Source: Flavobacterium panacagri (GTDB taxonomy: Bacteria > Bacteroidota > Bacteroidia > Flavobacteriales > Flavobacteriaceae). Taken from it: a stretch of 64,000 nucleotides of DNA. Shown here one piece after another: positions 25,651 through 33,469 of this stretch. Location of the stretch: assembly GCF_030378165.1 (NCBI RefSeq), contig NZ_CP119766.1, forward strand, positions 3,162,001 through 3,226,000, in the 5' to 3' direction. The notes under the pieces were generated by a model. The model saw only the letters and a list, made by a program, of their open reading frames with translations, had not been told where the DNA came from and did not search any database. Each line of letters opens with the position of its first letter. Position 1 is the first letter of the stretch. Made by a program: the position numbers and the translations under genes.

Positions 25651-26379
25651 ATGAAACTAATCAAACTCGATGCCATAGATTCAACAAATGATTTCCTGAA
25701 AGCCTTATCAAGTCAGGATGAACTGGAGAATTTCACAACGGTAACAGCTGAAAATCAGACAAAAGGAAAAGGCCAAATGGGTGGGAAGTGGAAGGCTGAA
25801 GCTGGTAAAAACTTAATTATGAGTGTATTGGTGAAGGATTTTCTGTTTGACAATGAAAAGGTTTTTGATTTGAGTGTTGTGGTTTCTTTAGCTGTCAGTG
25901 AAGTCTTAAAATTTTTAAATATTCCTGATATCTGTATAAAATGGCCAAACGACATTCTGTCATATAATAAGAAATTAGTTGGCATATTAATCGAAAACAC
26001 CATAAAAAGCGATGGCAGGATCGTGTCAGTTGTTGGAATCGGAATCAATGTCAACCAAACTAATTATAGTGAATTACCAAATGCGTCTTCCCTTGCTGTA
26101 ATTTCTGGTAAATTTTTTGAAAAAGAAGAGATTGCTTTTCTGATTGTAGAAAAAATAAAAGAAAATATCGCACTATGGCAGACTTCTTCTTCAATTTTAT
26201 GGGATCAGTATTTTAATTCTTTATTTAAAAAAGGAATTCCAATGCCTTTTAAAAACTTAAATGATCAAAATTTTATGGGAATCATTCAAGGCGTTTCTCC
26301 TATTGGAAAACTGCAGGTTTTGTTAGAAGATGATTCTATTGCAGAGTTTGAGATTAAGGAGGTAAAGATGCTTTACTAA
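25651..26379 (+). CDS. birA: Biotin-[acetyl-CoA-carboxylase] ligase
   Basis: Attaches biotin to the carboxyl carrier protein of biotin enzymes through biotinyl-AMP. The 242 residues have the biotin-binding start DSTNDFLKALSS, the adenylate loop TKGKGQMGGKWKAEAGKNL (GRGRxG-type, here GKGQMG), the IKWPNDIL signature near 92 and KLVGILIEN. There is no N-terminal DNA-binding domain, so it is the mono-functional form and not a repressor. Confidence 0.93.
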   Translation: MKLIKLDAIDSTNDFLKALSSQDELENFTTVTAENQTKGKGQMGGKWKAEAGKNLIMSVLVKDFLFDNEKVFDLSVVVSLAVSEVLKFLNIPDICIKWPNDILSYNKKLVGILIENTIKSDGRIVSVVGIGINVNQTNYSELPNASSLAVISGKFFEKEEIAFLIVEKIKENIALWQTSSSILWDQYFNSLFKKGIPMPFKNLNDQNFMGIIQGVSPIGKLQVLLEDDSIAEFEIKEVKMLY

Positions 26380-26394
26380 GAGTTACAAAGGGAC

Positions 26395-26625
26395 AGAGAA
26401 ACAAAGTTACAAAGGTTTTCTGTAGATACTCACTACAATGCGGTTAATGTATTTATGTAATCTCGCAAAGGCGATAAGTTGTAAAGTTCTATAAATTAAT
26501 CTGTATAAATCTTTTTAAATCTGCGTGAAAATTCTGTGTGTTTGCGGGGAATAAATCTGCTCAATCTGCTTAATCTGCGAGAGAAAAAACTCTTTGCCTT
26601 AGCGCCTTTGTGGCAATTAAGGCAA
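26395..26625. repeat. Composite of intergenic repeat words
   Basis: The ~310 bases between birA and the SRPBCC gene contain no gene. They contain a string of flavobacterial repeat words: GTTACAAAG (twice, near 26385-26420), AATCTGC/TAATCTGCG units (26508-26583) and CTTTGCCTTAGCGCCTTTG (26591-26612). They look like decayed copies of several repeat families. Confidence 0.45.
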
Positions 26626-26656
26626 AAAAAAGCCCGATCTTTAAATCAGGCTTTCA
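26622..26656 (-). terminator. Terminator of the SRPBCC gene
   Basis: Minus strand: AAAGCCTGAT / ATCGGGCTTT (with one G-T pair and a bulge) is followed by eight T residues, about 35 bases past the stop codon. Confidence 0.75.
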
Positions 26657-26689
26657 ATGTTATAATTCGCAATTAATAATTTAGTATTA

Positions 26690-27082
26690 TTAAAGTTTGT
26701 TCATATTGTTTGCTAAAGTTTCAATAAACTTGCCAATAGGCCCTTTAACCATCATGGCCATCATAGCGTTGAATTCACCTTCAAAAAACAATTGAACAGC
26801 ACTTTCTGAATCAGAAACACTATCAATATTTGAAGTCAACGTAAACGGAAGTTTATCACTTGCAGCACCCAAAACAATTTTATTTGGAGCTACTTTGGCT
26901 TTCATTTTTAATTTGATTTCAGGCATTCCTTTTAATCCAAAAATAAAAGAGTCTTCACCAGTCACTTCAAATTTAGCAATGTTATCCGGCATTAATTTTT
27001 CAAAATTCTTAACATCAGTCAATTGATCGAATAAATCTTGAGCTGATTTCTGAACAGTAACTTTTGGACTTTCTAAGTTCAT
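26690..27082 (-). CDS. SRPBCC-fold protein
   Basis: A 130-residue protein with the START/Bet v1-like pattern of polyketide-cyclase and coenzyme-Q-binding relatives. It has an N-terminal strand (VTVQKSAQDLFDQLTDVKNF), a strand rich in Lys (GMPEIKLKMKAKVAPNKI) and a long C-terminal helix (MMVKGPIGKFIETLANNMNK). The ligand is unknown. It lies downstream of pyrE on the same strand, separated by ~170 bases of repeat-like sequence. Confidence 0.75.
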   Translation of the reverse strand: MNLESPKVTVQKSAQDLFDQLTDVKNFEKLMPDNIAKFEVTGEDSFIFGLKGMPEIKLKMKAKVAPNKIVLGAASDKLPFTLTSNIDSVSDSESAVQLFFEGEFNAMMAMMVKGPIGKFIETLANNMNKL

Positions 27083-27104
27083 ATTGTTTTTTGTTTTTTT
27101 ATTT

Positions 27105-27205
27105 TTTACCGCAAATGCTTTACCGCAAATGTTTTTTTACCGCAAAGGACGCAAGGTCTTTTTTGTTTTACTTTGACTTTATTTAAGTTCGCAAAGCTGA
27201 AACTT
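27105..27205. repeat. Intergenic repeat, ACCGCAAA type
   Basis: Between pyrE and the SRPBCC gene the words TTTACCGCAAA (three times, 27105-27146), ACGCAAGG and TTCGCAAAG recur. It belongs to the same family as the nested hairpins at 7908-8066 and 35560-35690, but is more decayed. Confidence 0.45.
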
Positions 27206-27255
27206 TGAAATAAATTCCAAAATAAGAGCAGTGCTACTTTTAGAAAATCTAAAAT

Positions 27256-27900
27256 CTATTCCTGTCCCCACGTTGATGGACTTTCGTTCCATTCCAGTAA
27301 AGTCGATTGCTGATCTTCTGTAATGTATTGTTTTTGAACTGCTAAGTCTAATAAGTTTTCGTAGTTGCTTAAAGTAAATAAATCAATATTTGCTTCTTTG
27401 AAATTTTCTTCTGCAACACCAAAACCGTAAGTAAAAATAGCTGCCATTCCTTTAATGTTTGCACCCTCGCTTCTTAAAGCTTCCACAGCCATCAAACTGC
27501 TTTTTCCTGTGCTGATTAAATCTTCAACAACAACAACATTTTGTCCTTTTTGTAAAAAACCTTCTACTTGGTTTTGTCTACCATGTTTTTTTGGCTCTGG
27601 ACGTACATATACGAACGGAAGACCTAAACTTTCGGCAACCAAAATTCCAACTCCAATGGCTCCAGTAGCGACACCAGCGATTACATCAGGTTTTCCAAAT
27701 TGTTTTTCGATGTTTTTGGCAAATTCATCACGAACATAGTTTCTGATGCTCGGAAATGAAAGAATTAACCTATTATCACAGTAAATAGGAGATTTCCAAC
27801 CAGAAGCCCATGTAAAAGGATTTTCGGGATTCAATTTAATTGCATTTATTTGCAAAAGCAATTCGGCTGTTTTTTCGGCAGTATCTTTATTAAAAATCAT
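27256..27900 (-). CDS. pyrE: Orotate phosphoribosyltransferase
   Basis: Transfers phosphoribose from PRPP to orotate in pyrimidine synthesis. The 214 residues include ASGWKSPIYCDNR, the PEPKKHGRQNQVEG flexible loop and the PRPP-binding motif VVVVEDLISTGKSS near 120. I start it at the ATG at 27898-27900. The frame extends 40 codons upstream, but that part reads antisense through the NUDIX gene and contains the promoter. The two start codons are only 7 bases apart. Confidence 0.94.
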   Translation of the reverse strand: MIFNKDTAEKTAELLLQINAIKLNPENPFTWASGWKSPIYCDNRLILSFPSIRNYVRDEFAKNIEKQFGKPDVIAGVATGAIGVGILVAESLGLPFVYVRPEPKKHGRQNQVEGFLQKGQNVVVVEDLISTGKSSLMAVEALRSEGANIKGMAAIFTYGFGVAEENFKEANIDLFTLSNYENLLDLAVQKQYITEDQQSTLLEWNESPSTWGQE

Positions 27901-27904
27901 AGTA

Positions 27905-27934
27905 CAAATGTATAAAGTTTTTGTAAACGACAAA
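27905..27934 (-). promoter_or_regulatory. Predicted pyrE promoter, inside the NUDIX start
   Basis: Minus strand: TTTG (27931-27934), an 18-base spacer, then TACATTTG (27905-27912), a perfect Bacteroidota -7 element. It covers the first codons of the divergent NUDIX gene. Transcription would start within a few bases of the pyrE ATG. Confidence 0.6.
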
Positions 27935-28546
27935 CCACTTTTTTTGACAAATGAAATCTCGAAAGAAACAGATTTCCAATTGTTCTTGTTGGAGAGTATT
28001 GATATCGAACAGCTTATCATAAAAATTTTTCAAAATAAAATTCAAAAAGCCATTCTATATCATCCCGACGAAAGTGAAATGATGAAAACCCTTAAAGCTA
28101 AAATTCCCGTGAATAAAGCGGGTGGAGGCTTTGTCTACAATAAGAAAGGCGAGGTTCTGTTTATCTTTAGAAACGGAAAATGGGACTTGCCAAAAGGCGG
28201 TATCGAAAAAGGGGAAGACATCGAAGCGACGGCTATGCGTGAGGTAGAGGAGGAGACAGGAGTAAACCAGCTTCGTATTACGAATAAACTTCAAAAAACC
28301 TATCATATCTTCAAACGCAACGGAAAATACAAATTAAAAATCACGCATTGGTTCGAAATGTTTTCTGATTTTGAAGGAACACCACACGGTCAAATCGAAG
28401 AAGGAATCGAAAAAGTAGCGTGGTTAAACCCAGAACAAATCAAAGAAGCACTTAAAAACTCCTACGAAAACATTAAATTGTTATTCGAAGAAGATAAAAA
28501 AGTTCCAGTAGATTTCAAGACCAAAAAAGAAAACTTAGAATCTTAG
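27908..28546 (+). CDS. NUDIX hydrolase
   Basis: A 212-residue hydrolase of nucleoside-diphosphate-linked substrates. The complete Nudix box is visible (GGIEKGEDIEATAMREVEEE followed by TGV, near 97-119), and it is preceded by WDLPK. The N-terminal ~65 residues form a separate small domain found in flavobacterial homologues. Its start codon is 7 bases from that of pyrE in the opposite direction. The substrate is not predictable. It ends before a strong terminator. Confidence 0.9.
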   Translation: MYKVFVNDKPLFLTNEISKETDFQLFLLESIDIEQLIIKIFQNKIQKAILYHPDESEMMKTLKAKIPVNKAGGGFVYNKKGEVLFIFRNGKWDLPKGGIEKGEDIEATAMREVEEETGVNQLRITNKLQKTYHIFKRNGKYKLKITHWFEMFSDFEGTPHGQIEEGIEKVAWLNPEQIKEALKNSYENIKLLFEEDKKVPVDFKTKKENLES

Positions 28547-28581
28547 TCCTCAGCATCTTTAAAATAAGGGCGTGCCACCAA

Positions 28582-28627
28582 TAAAAAAAAGACCTAATCA
28601 ACTTTGCGTTCATTGGGTCTTTTTTTT
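28582..28627 (+). terminator. Terminator of the NUDIX gene
   Basis: The stem GACCTAAT/ATTGGGTC has an A-tract before and eight T residues after it, about 45 bases past the stop codon. It can also work from the other side. Confidence 0.8.
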
Positions 28628-28630
28628 ATT

Positions 28631-28695
28631 GCTGTCGGGCTATCCGCGCTACTTCGGTAGCCAGCTTCTATCCCTCACGCGGGCAATCGGTTCTA
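28631..28695 (-). ncRNA. Structured element resembling the Flavo-1 RNA motif, copy 1
   Basis: On the minus strand this GC-rich stretch reads GATTGCCCGCGTGAGGGATA then GAAGC, a small hairpin (GGCTACCGAAGTAGC), then GCGGATAGCCCGACAGC. The outer GATTGCCCG../..CGGATAGCCCGACAG frame is shared with the element at 39635-39716. From memory it resembles the Flavo-1 motif (Rfam), a conserved flavobacterial RNA of unknown function. The assignment needs a covariance-model search. It stands between a terminator and the end of the next minus-strand gene. Confidence 0.45.
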
Positions 28696-28712
28696 AAAGA
28701 TTGTTTAGAATC

Positions 28713-29456
28713 TTAAGAATTATTACCGTTCAGATTTGTCAAAAGATTATCTTCATTAAAAATAGCATTAATTACATTTCCATTTTTTGCTGCTTTAACT
28801 TCATTTCCATTCGAAGTCAATTCGTAACCTTTTTGAGAAAGATAATGGGTAAAAGCATTTTTATGATTCTGAATTTCAAATGTCGAAATCAATTCTGGGA
28901 AAACCGTTAAAATTCTAGAGAATTCCTCACTTTCAACATTGTCAATTGCATCAGATTTAATCGTAACCACCATGGTTCCCTGACCATAATTTCCAAGATA
29001 ATAACCGCTTCCATCAAACATTTCAGTGGCAATCATTCCAATCAAATGTAAATCATTAGGAACAGCGTCGAATTTGCCAACAGTCAATAAATCGATATTA
29101 TTTTCTTCTCCATATTGTTTTAATAAAAGCGCCTGTTTCATAACAGATTCTGCATAACCGCCCGCTTTATTTTCCCAAAGCCAAAGCCAGGTTTCAGAAG
29201 AATGCGAAAAAGAACCCAGAACCTGCATTGGAAAAGTGAGATTATCTCCAAAAGTTATTTCTTCGGCATCCATATTAACATTCCAGGAAAGCCCGCCTGT
29301 TATTTCAAAAAGATTTCTTTGTTTTTCTAAAGCCAAAGCGCCATATTTTTCTAAAAAATCATTCTCAGACACAAAATGTTTACCGCCATTTTGCTGCTTG
29401 TTAGTTGATTCAGTATTTTCTTCTTTCTTTTTAAAAAGATTATTAAATAGTCCCAT
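28713..29456 (-). CDS. Hypothetical protein with Trp-rich alpha/beta fold
   Basis: A 247-residue protein of a family I do not recognise. It begins MGLFNNLFKKKEENTES, a basic then acidic polar N-terminus of a cytoplasmic protein. The middle contains aromatic segments such as SSETWLWLWENKAGGYAES. The C-terminal half is mixed alpha/beta, ending in a short repeat-like GNEVKAAKNGNVINAIFNED. I chose the ATG at 29456; the frame is open 49 codons further up, but that part is AT-rich and lacks coding character. DUF6882-type proteins look similar, but this is not certain. Confidence 0.7.
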   Translation of the reverse strand: MGLFNNLFKKKEENTESTNKQQNGGKHFVSENDFLEKYGALALEKQRNLFEITGGLSWNVNMDAEEITFGDNLTFPMQVLGSFSHSSETWLWLWENKAGGYAESVMKQALLLKQYGEENNIDLLTVGKFDAVPNDLHLIGMIATEMFDGSGYYLGNYGQGTMVVTIKSDAIDNVESEEFSRILTVFPELISTFEIQNHKNAFTHYLSQKGYELTSNGNEVKAAKNGNVINAIFNEDNLLTNLNGNNS

Positions 29457-29609
29457 TTTTTTATGATTTTTTAGAATTTTAAAATTGATGTTTTCAAATA
29501 TAGGACTTTTAATATAAGTCAGAAAAACATTAATTAAATTAAAACCATTAATTAGTCTGGCACTTTTATACAATTTTATGTTTTTAGCTATTTCATGTGG
29601 CAAAAATCG

Positions 29610-29617
29610 TATTTTTG
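29610..29617 (+). promoter_or_regulatory. -7 element of the XRE regulator gene
   Basis: TATTTTTG fits TAnnTTTG perfectly and lies 24 bases before the ATG. No TTTG stands at the usual distance upstream, so the promoter is incomplete by consensus. Confidence 0.35.
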
Positions 29618-29641
29618 TTTAACAAGTAATACTTTTGAATT

Positions 29642-30061
29642 ATGAGCACATTTGCAAAACCAAGCCATATAGGAAGAAAAATAAGCCGTATTCGTGAACT
29701 TCGTGATATGAAGCAAGAAGCTTTGGCTCAGGCTTTAGGAACAAACCAACAGGCTATATCTGCTTTAGAAAACAGCGAAACGATTGATGATGAAAAGCTA
29801 AAACAAATTGCAAAAGCTCTAGGAGTAAGTGTTGAAGCTCTTAAGAATTTTTCAGACGAAGCGGCAATTAATTATTTCAATAATTTTTATGATAATAGTG
29901 CGCAAGGACAAATATTAAATAACTCTTGCAGTAATCTTACTTTTAATCCTTTGGAAAAGTTGATTGAAGTTTACGAAGAAAATAAAAAGCTTTACGAACG
30001 TTTGATTCAGGCTGAAAAAGATAAAGTGGAGTATTTAGAGAAGATATTGAAGGATAAATAA
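29642..30061 (+). CDS. XRE-family helix-turn-helix regulator
   Basis: A 139-residue DNA-binding protein. Residues ~10-65 form a Cro/C1-type HTH (IRELRDMKQEALAQALGTNQ, then QAISALENSE). The C-terminal part after ~100 is a coiled coil (LIEVYEENKKLYERLIQAEK and on), probably for dimerisation. The target is unknown. It may control the divergent gene at 28713-29456 or itself, because the two share a ~185-base gap. Confidence 0.88.
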   Translation: MSTFAKPSHIGRKISRIRELRDMKQEALAQALGTNQQAISALENSETIDDEKLKQIAKALGVSVEALKNFSDEAAINYFNNFYDNSAQGQILNNSCSNLTFNPLEKLIEVYEENKKLYERLIQAEKDKVEYLEKILKDK

Positions 30062-30084
30062 GTTTTTTTGTTCTTTCTGGAATT

Positions 30085-30123
30085 TAAAAAAGCCTAATAA
30101 ATTTGTTTTTATTAGGCTTTTTG
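30085..30123 (+). terminator. Terminator of the XRE gene
   Basis: AAAAAAGCCTAATAAA pairs with TTTATTAGGCTTTTT. It lies between the XRE gene and the converging DUF4236 gene and can serve both. Confidence 0.85.
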
Positions 30124-30140
30124 ATTTGGTTTATTTGAAA

Positions 30141-31262
30141 TTAATTAAGATGTTTTAAAGACTTTATTGTCGATTGGTAATCTCTAAAGGCTTTGCCAAA
30201 CTCTTCGGTAAATTCATAATTACTAAATTCGTATTCTTCATTTAATCCAGTATTTGTTCTAAGTTTAATTTCTCCATAACGTACTACAGGAATTTGATAA
30301 TTTCCTTTAAATCTTTTGTCGGGCGTTCCATTTTTATTAACTTTTGCCCAAGTTCGATCAATTATTTTAGAGTCTTTAGGAATAGAACCGGTTTCAGTAA
30401 ATCTTACAAAGCTTTGACTAAAAATTAGTTCATCAATTCCAATTAAAGCAAAATTTGTATTGTTAGAATACATAACGATAAAACTTGGATAGAAATATAA
30501 ATCTGCACCATTGGCATTCTGAAAATATAGAGCATTAAAATCTGATTTTACATCTGGAAGCGATTTTATGGCAAATCGAACATCTCGCTTCCTTACTAAA
30601 GTACTTGCAGAAGATCTGGTCGCAACTCTATCCTGATAATGTGCGCTTGTAACATCCCAAATTTTTTGAGAAGTTATTAATTTCTTAAACGCTTCTACAA
30701 GAACTTTATACTGATTCATAATTTCCGCATCAAATTCTATATCAAGTTTAACAAAACTATTTGCTATTTGTGCTTTTGTTTGAGTTACAACTTCTTTCTT
30801 TGTTTGTATATCTATTTTGATATTTTGAGGAATATTTTTTTTAACTAAGCCATAAACTAAAAGATAGCTTAAGCCAAGTTTTAATTTTGAAGTTTTCAGT
30901 GAAGTTTGGATTTTTAGTAAATCTTTTTTTAAGTCTTTTCTTTGTTGATTTGCTAAAATGATTGCTTCTTTAATTCCTTGCATATTCTGACTTGTAATTT
31001 CATGAATATCAGAACTGAAAATATTATTGGAGAGTTCTAATGTTTCATTGTAGATTTCTGCATTAAAATTTGAATTTGATGAAGACAATCTTTGTCTGTT
31101 GGTAATTCCTAATACTGGAATACTGGTATTTAAATAACTTCCAGAACTTCCAAAAGTCATATTTGCTCCTCTAACGCCTATTGAGGTTGAAATACCCTTT
31201 TTGCTAACATTAAGATGAACTCCCGGAATAATTTTAATACGTTTACGAAAACTCCAAGCCAT
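30141..31262 (-). CDS. DUF4236 domain protein
   Basis: A 373-residue protein whose first ~50 residues are a clear DUF4236 domain (RKRIKIIPGVHLNVSKKGIS, TSIGVRGANMTFG). The remaining 320 residues have a Lys-rich helical middle (~95-200) and a beta-rich end with aromatic residues. The function of DUF4236 is unknown; such proteins are often found near accessory genes. It is a single gene without obvious partners. Confidence 0.82.
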   Translation of the reverse strand: MAWSFRKRIKIIPGVHLNVSKKGISTSIGVRGANMTFGSSGSYLNTSIPVLGITNRQRLSSSNSNFNAEIYNETLELSNNIFSSDIHEITSQNMQGIKEAIILANQQRKDLKKDLLKIQTSLKTSKLKLGLSYLLVYGLVKKNIPQNIKIDIQTKKEVVTQTKAQIANSFVKLDIEFDAEIMNQYKVLVEAFKKLITSQKIWDVTSAHYQDRVATRSSASTLVRKRDVRFAIKSLPDVKSDFNALYFQNANGADLYFYPSFIVMYSNNTNFALIGIDELIFSQSFVRFTETGSIPKDSKIIDRTWAKVNKNGTPDKRFKGNYQIPVVRYGEIKLRTNTGLNEEYEFSNYEFTEEFGKAFRDYQSTIKSLKHLN

Positions 31263-31374
31263 AATTTTTTACTTTTTGAATTAATGAATATTCAAAAATA
31301 TAAACATGCAATGTGGGAAAATTACGGAAATCCATAATCTATAATAGAAGCTTGAATTTTAAATCACTTATCAA

Positions 31375-31475
31375 TTTTGATATTCAACTTTGACAACGAT
31401 TTAAACGCACAGCTTTGCGTTCTTATCGCAAACAAAACCCAATTAAATAAAAAAAACTTAGTGCACTTTGCGTTA
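31375..31475. repeat. Intergenic repeat, CTTTGCG type
   Basis: The words AACGCACAGCTTTGCGTTC (31403-31421) and GTGCACTTTGCGTTAAAA (31462-31479) lie between the DUF4236 gene and the M14 peptidase. It is a decayed copy of the repeat family seen at 7908-8066. Confidence 0.4.
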
Positions 31476-31501
31476 AAAAAAAAATCAGACATAAAAAAAA
31501 T

Positions 31502-33229
31502 CTACAAAACACGATAAACAGGATACTGCAAATGCGCCTTTTCATAATAAACAGAATGTTTGTAAATCCAATCCAACTGCGCTTCTGAATTTTTAGCAAA
31601 AGAAGAATCGTTTTGTTTTTTAGCTTCTAATTCTGCTTTTAGAGACGGGTTTTCTTTTAAAAGTTGTCCAGCCGTATCTTCAAAAATATATTCAGAATAA
31701 TGTTCTTTTTGCTGTAAAATAGGATCGAAGAAATTCCAGTTAAAGAACGAATCAACACCTTCTGGCTCAAAAGCTTCTACAAGATATTTTACACCTTTTT
31801 GGTTGGTTGGAACAATGTAATCTCCTTTGGCGAAAGCCATTTTAACGATTTTAGAGGTTACGGTTGTGTTTCTATGTAAATAATGTCCTTCATAAGCAGA
31901 TGGAACGGTTTTAAAATCGGCAATTCTATAACTTTCGACTTCTATAATCGTGTCGTTTTGAATTGGTTTAAATGAGATATTATTGTTTTTCAAAAGGTCA
32001 ATAATATTCCAATAACCTCTTGGAATAATATAAGCCGTTGGAATCACCACTTCTTTAACCGATTTAAATTCTTTGATGTACGGAACGTCTTTTTTATACG
32101 GTTTTGTTCTGTCGTAATACAAACGATTTCCGGTTGTGGCTTCGCTTTTTTTGTAACCCGCTTCATATCCTAAAAACGAAAAAGTGGTTGCTTTTGTGCT
32201 GTCCAATTCCCATTTTAAAGTGTATGCTTTTTTAGGTTGGTATTGCTCTAAATTCTTTATTCTTAAATCTTTTATCTTTAAATAATTCGCATCAGTAAAA
32301 TCCAAAGTCGATTTCATGTATTCGTATGTCATTTTAACACGTTCGGCATATTTTTTCAGCATGTGCGTTTCGACCACAAAACCAATCGTATTGAACAGCG
32401 AAGTATAACCCGTTGTATATCGCGGACTGTCTACAAACTGCCCAAAACCTTTGTCTGGTGTATCTTTAAACGAATCGACATAAGGCGTAGTTTCAATTTT
32501 CTTTTTCTGAAGATCTTTTACCAAAGCTGGCATCATTTCGTTATTCATAAAATCTCCCAAAACTGTTCCAAGTTTGTTGTGCTGCGTCATGATGTATGTC
32601 AGTTTATATTGATAATCAGAACCGTTGCTCACATGATTATCAATAAAAACATCGGCATTTATTTTCTGGAAAATCTCCACAAAACTCTTAGTATTTCGTG
32701 TGTCCGATTTCATCATATCACGATTCAAATCATAGTTTCTCGCATTTCCTCTAAAACCATAAACTTCAGGGCCATCCTGATTGGCGCGTGTTGTCGAATT
32801 TCGGTTTAAAGCCCCGCCAATATTATAAACAGGAATCGTAACCAAAACAGTGTTTTTTGGTGCTTTCATTTTTCCTGTTGCCAAATCTCTGTAAAACTGC
32901 ATAGTAGCATCGATTCCGTCAGGTTCTCCTGCATGGATTCCGTTATTGACAAATAGAACTGCTTTTGTTTTTTGTATTTTATCAAAATCAAATTCTTTGT
33001 CAGGATTAAAGGTAATCATGTGCAAAGGTTCGCCAGAATCGGTCAGTCCCATTTCTTTCATTTGAATGGTTGGAAAATCATTCGCCAGCATTTTAAAATA
33101 AGCAATCGTTTCAGCGTATGAAGCCGATTGATTTCCGTTTCCTTTCTCAAAAAAAGTATCGTATTTTTTATTATTCTGAGCGAAAATAGCAATGCTGAAA
33201 AGCGAAAGGAGAAATGTGAAAAGTTTCAT
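31502..33229 (-). CDS. M14-family zinc carboxypeptidase-like protein, exported
   Basis: A 575-residue exported metallopeptidase-like protein (signal peptide MKLFTFLLSLFSIAIFA, then Gln). The zinc-binding HxxE is in NNGIHAGEPDGID near 98, and the distal His of the M14 fold is probably in FIDNHVSNGSDY near 205. The family cleaves C-terminal residues or muropeptides. The C-terminal ~200 residues are an extra domain usual in Bacteroidota members. I chose the ATG at 33229 over a position eight codons upstream because it opens the signal peptide. It is periplasmic or secreted. Confidence 0.88.
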   Translation of the reverse strand: MKLFTFLLSLFSIAIFAQNNKKYDTFFEKGNGNQSASYAETIAYFKMLANDFPTIQMKEMGLTDSGEPLHMITFNPDKEFDFDKIQKTKAVLFVNNGIHAGEPDGIDATMQFYRDLATGKMKAPKNTVLVTIPVYNIGGALNRNSTTRANQDGPEVYGFRGNARNYDLNRDMMKSDTRNTKSFVEIFQKINADVFIDNHVSNGSDYQYKLTYIMTQHNKLGTVLGDFMNNEMMPALVKDLQKKKIETTPYVDSFKDTPDKGFGQFVDSPRYTTGYTSLFNTIGFVVETHMLKKYAERVKMTYEYMKSTLDFTDANYLKIKDLRIKNLEQYQPKKAYTLKWELDSTKATTFSFLGYEAGYKKSEATTGNRLYYDRTKPYKKDVPYIKEFKSVKEVVIPTAYIIPRGYWNIIDLLKNNNISFKPIQNDTIIEVESYRIADFKTVPSAYEGHYLHRNTTVTSKIVKMAFAKGDYIVPTNQKGVKYLVEAFEPEGVDSFFNWNFFDPILQQKEHYSEYIFEDTAGQLLKENPSLKAELEAKKQNDSSFAKNSEAQLDWIYKHSVYYEKAHLQYPVYRVL

Positions 33230-33274
33230 GATTTTGATTTTAATGCGAATCAAATATAAGTTTTTTACTTCAAG

Positions 33275-33405
33275 TTTCAGGTTTCAAGTGGATATGCTTT
33301 GAAGTTATTTTTCTCTCGCAGATTTTGCAGATTTTGCGGATTTTTTATTTTAATATTTAGGATTTAATCTGCTTAATCTGCAAAATCTGCGGGAAACAAA
33401 ATTAA
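33275..33405. repeat. Intergenic repeats, TTTCAAG and AATCTGC types
   Basis: CAAGTTTCAGGTTTCAAG (33271-33288) is followed by CTCGCAGATTTTGCAGATTT (33313-33332) and its inverted counterpart AATCTGCTTAATCTGCAAAA (33364-33383), making a long imperfect hairpin. It lies between the divergent M14 peptidase and helicase genes. Confidence 0.5.
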
Positions 33406-33469
33406 ACAGCATTCAAATCTGAACATTAAAAACTGTAAACTGCCAACTATTTTTCTCTACTTTTGCAGA

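Noticed and set aside
28572..28910. Plus-strand open frame of 112 codons
   Set aside because: It runs through the NUDIX terminator, the structured element and antisense to the gene at 28713-29456. It has no coding character.
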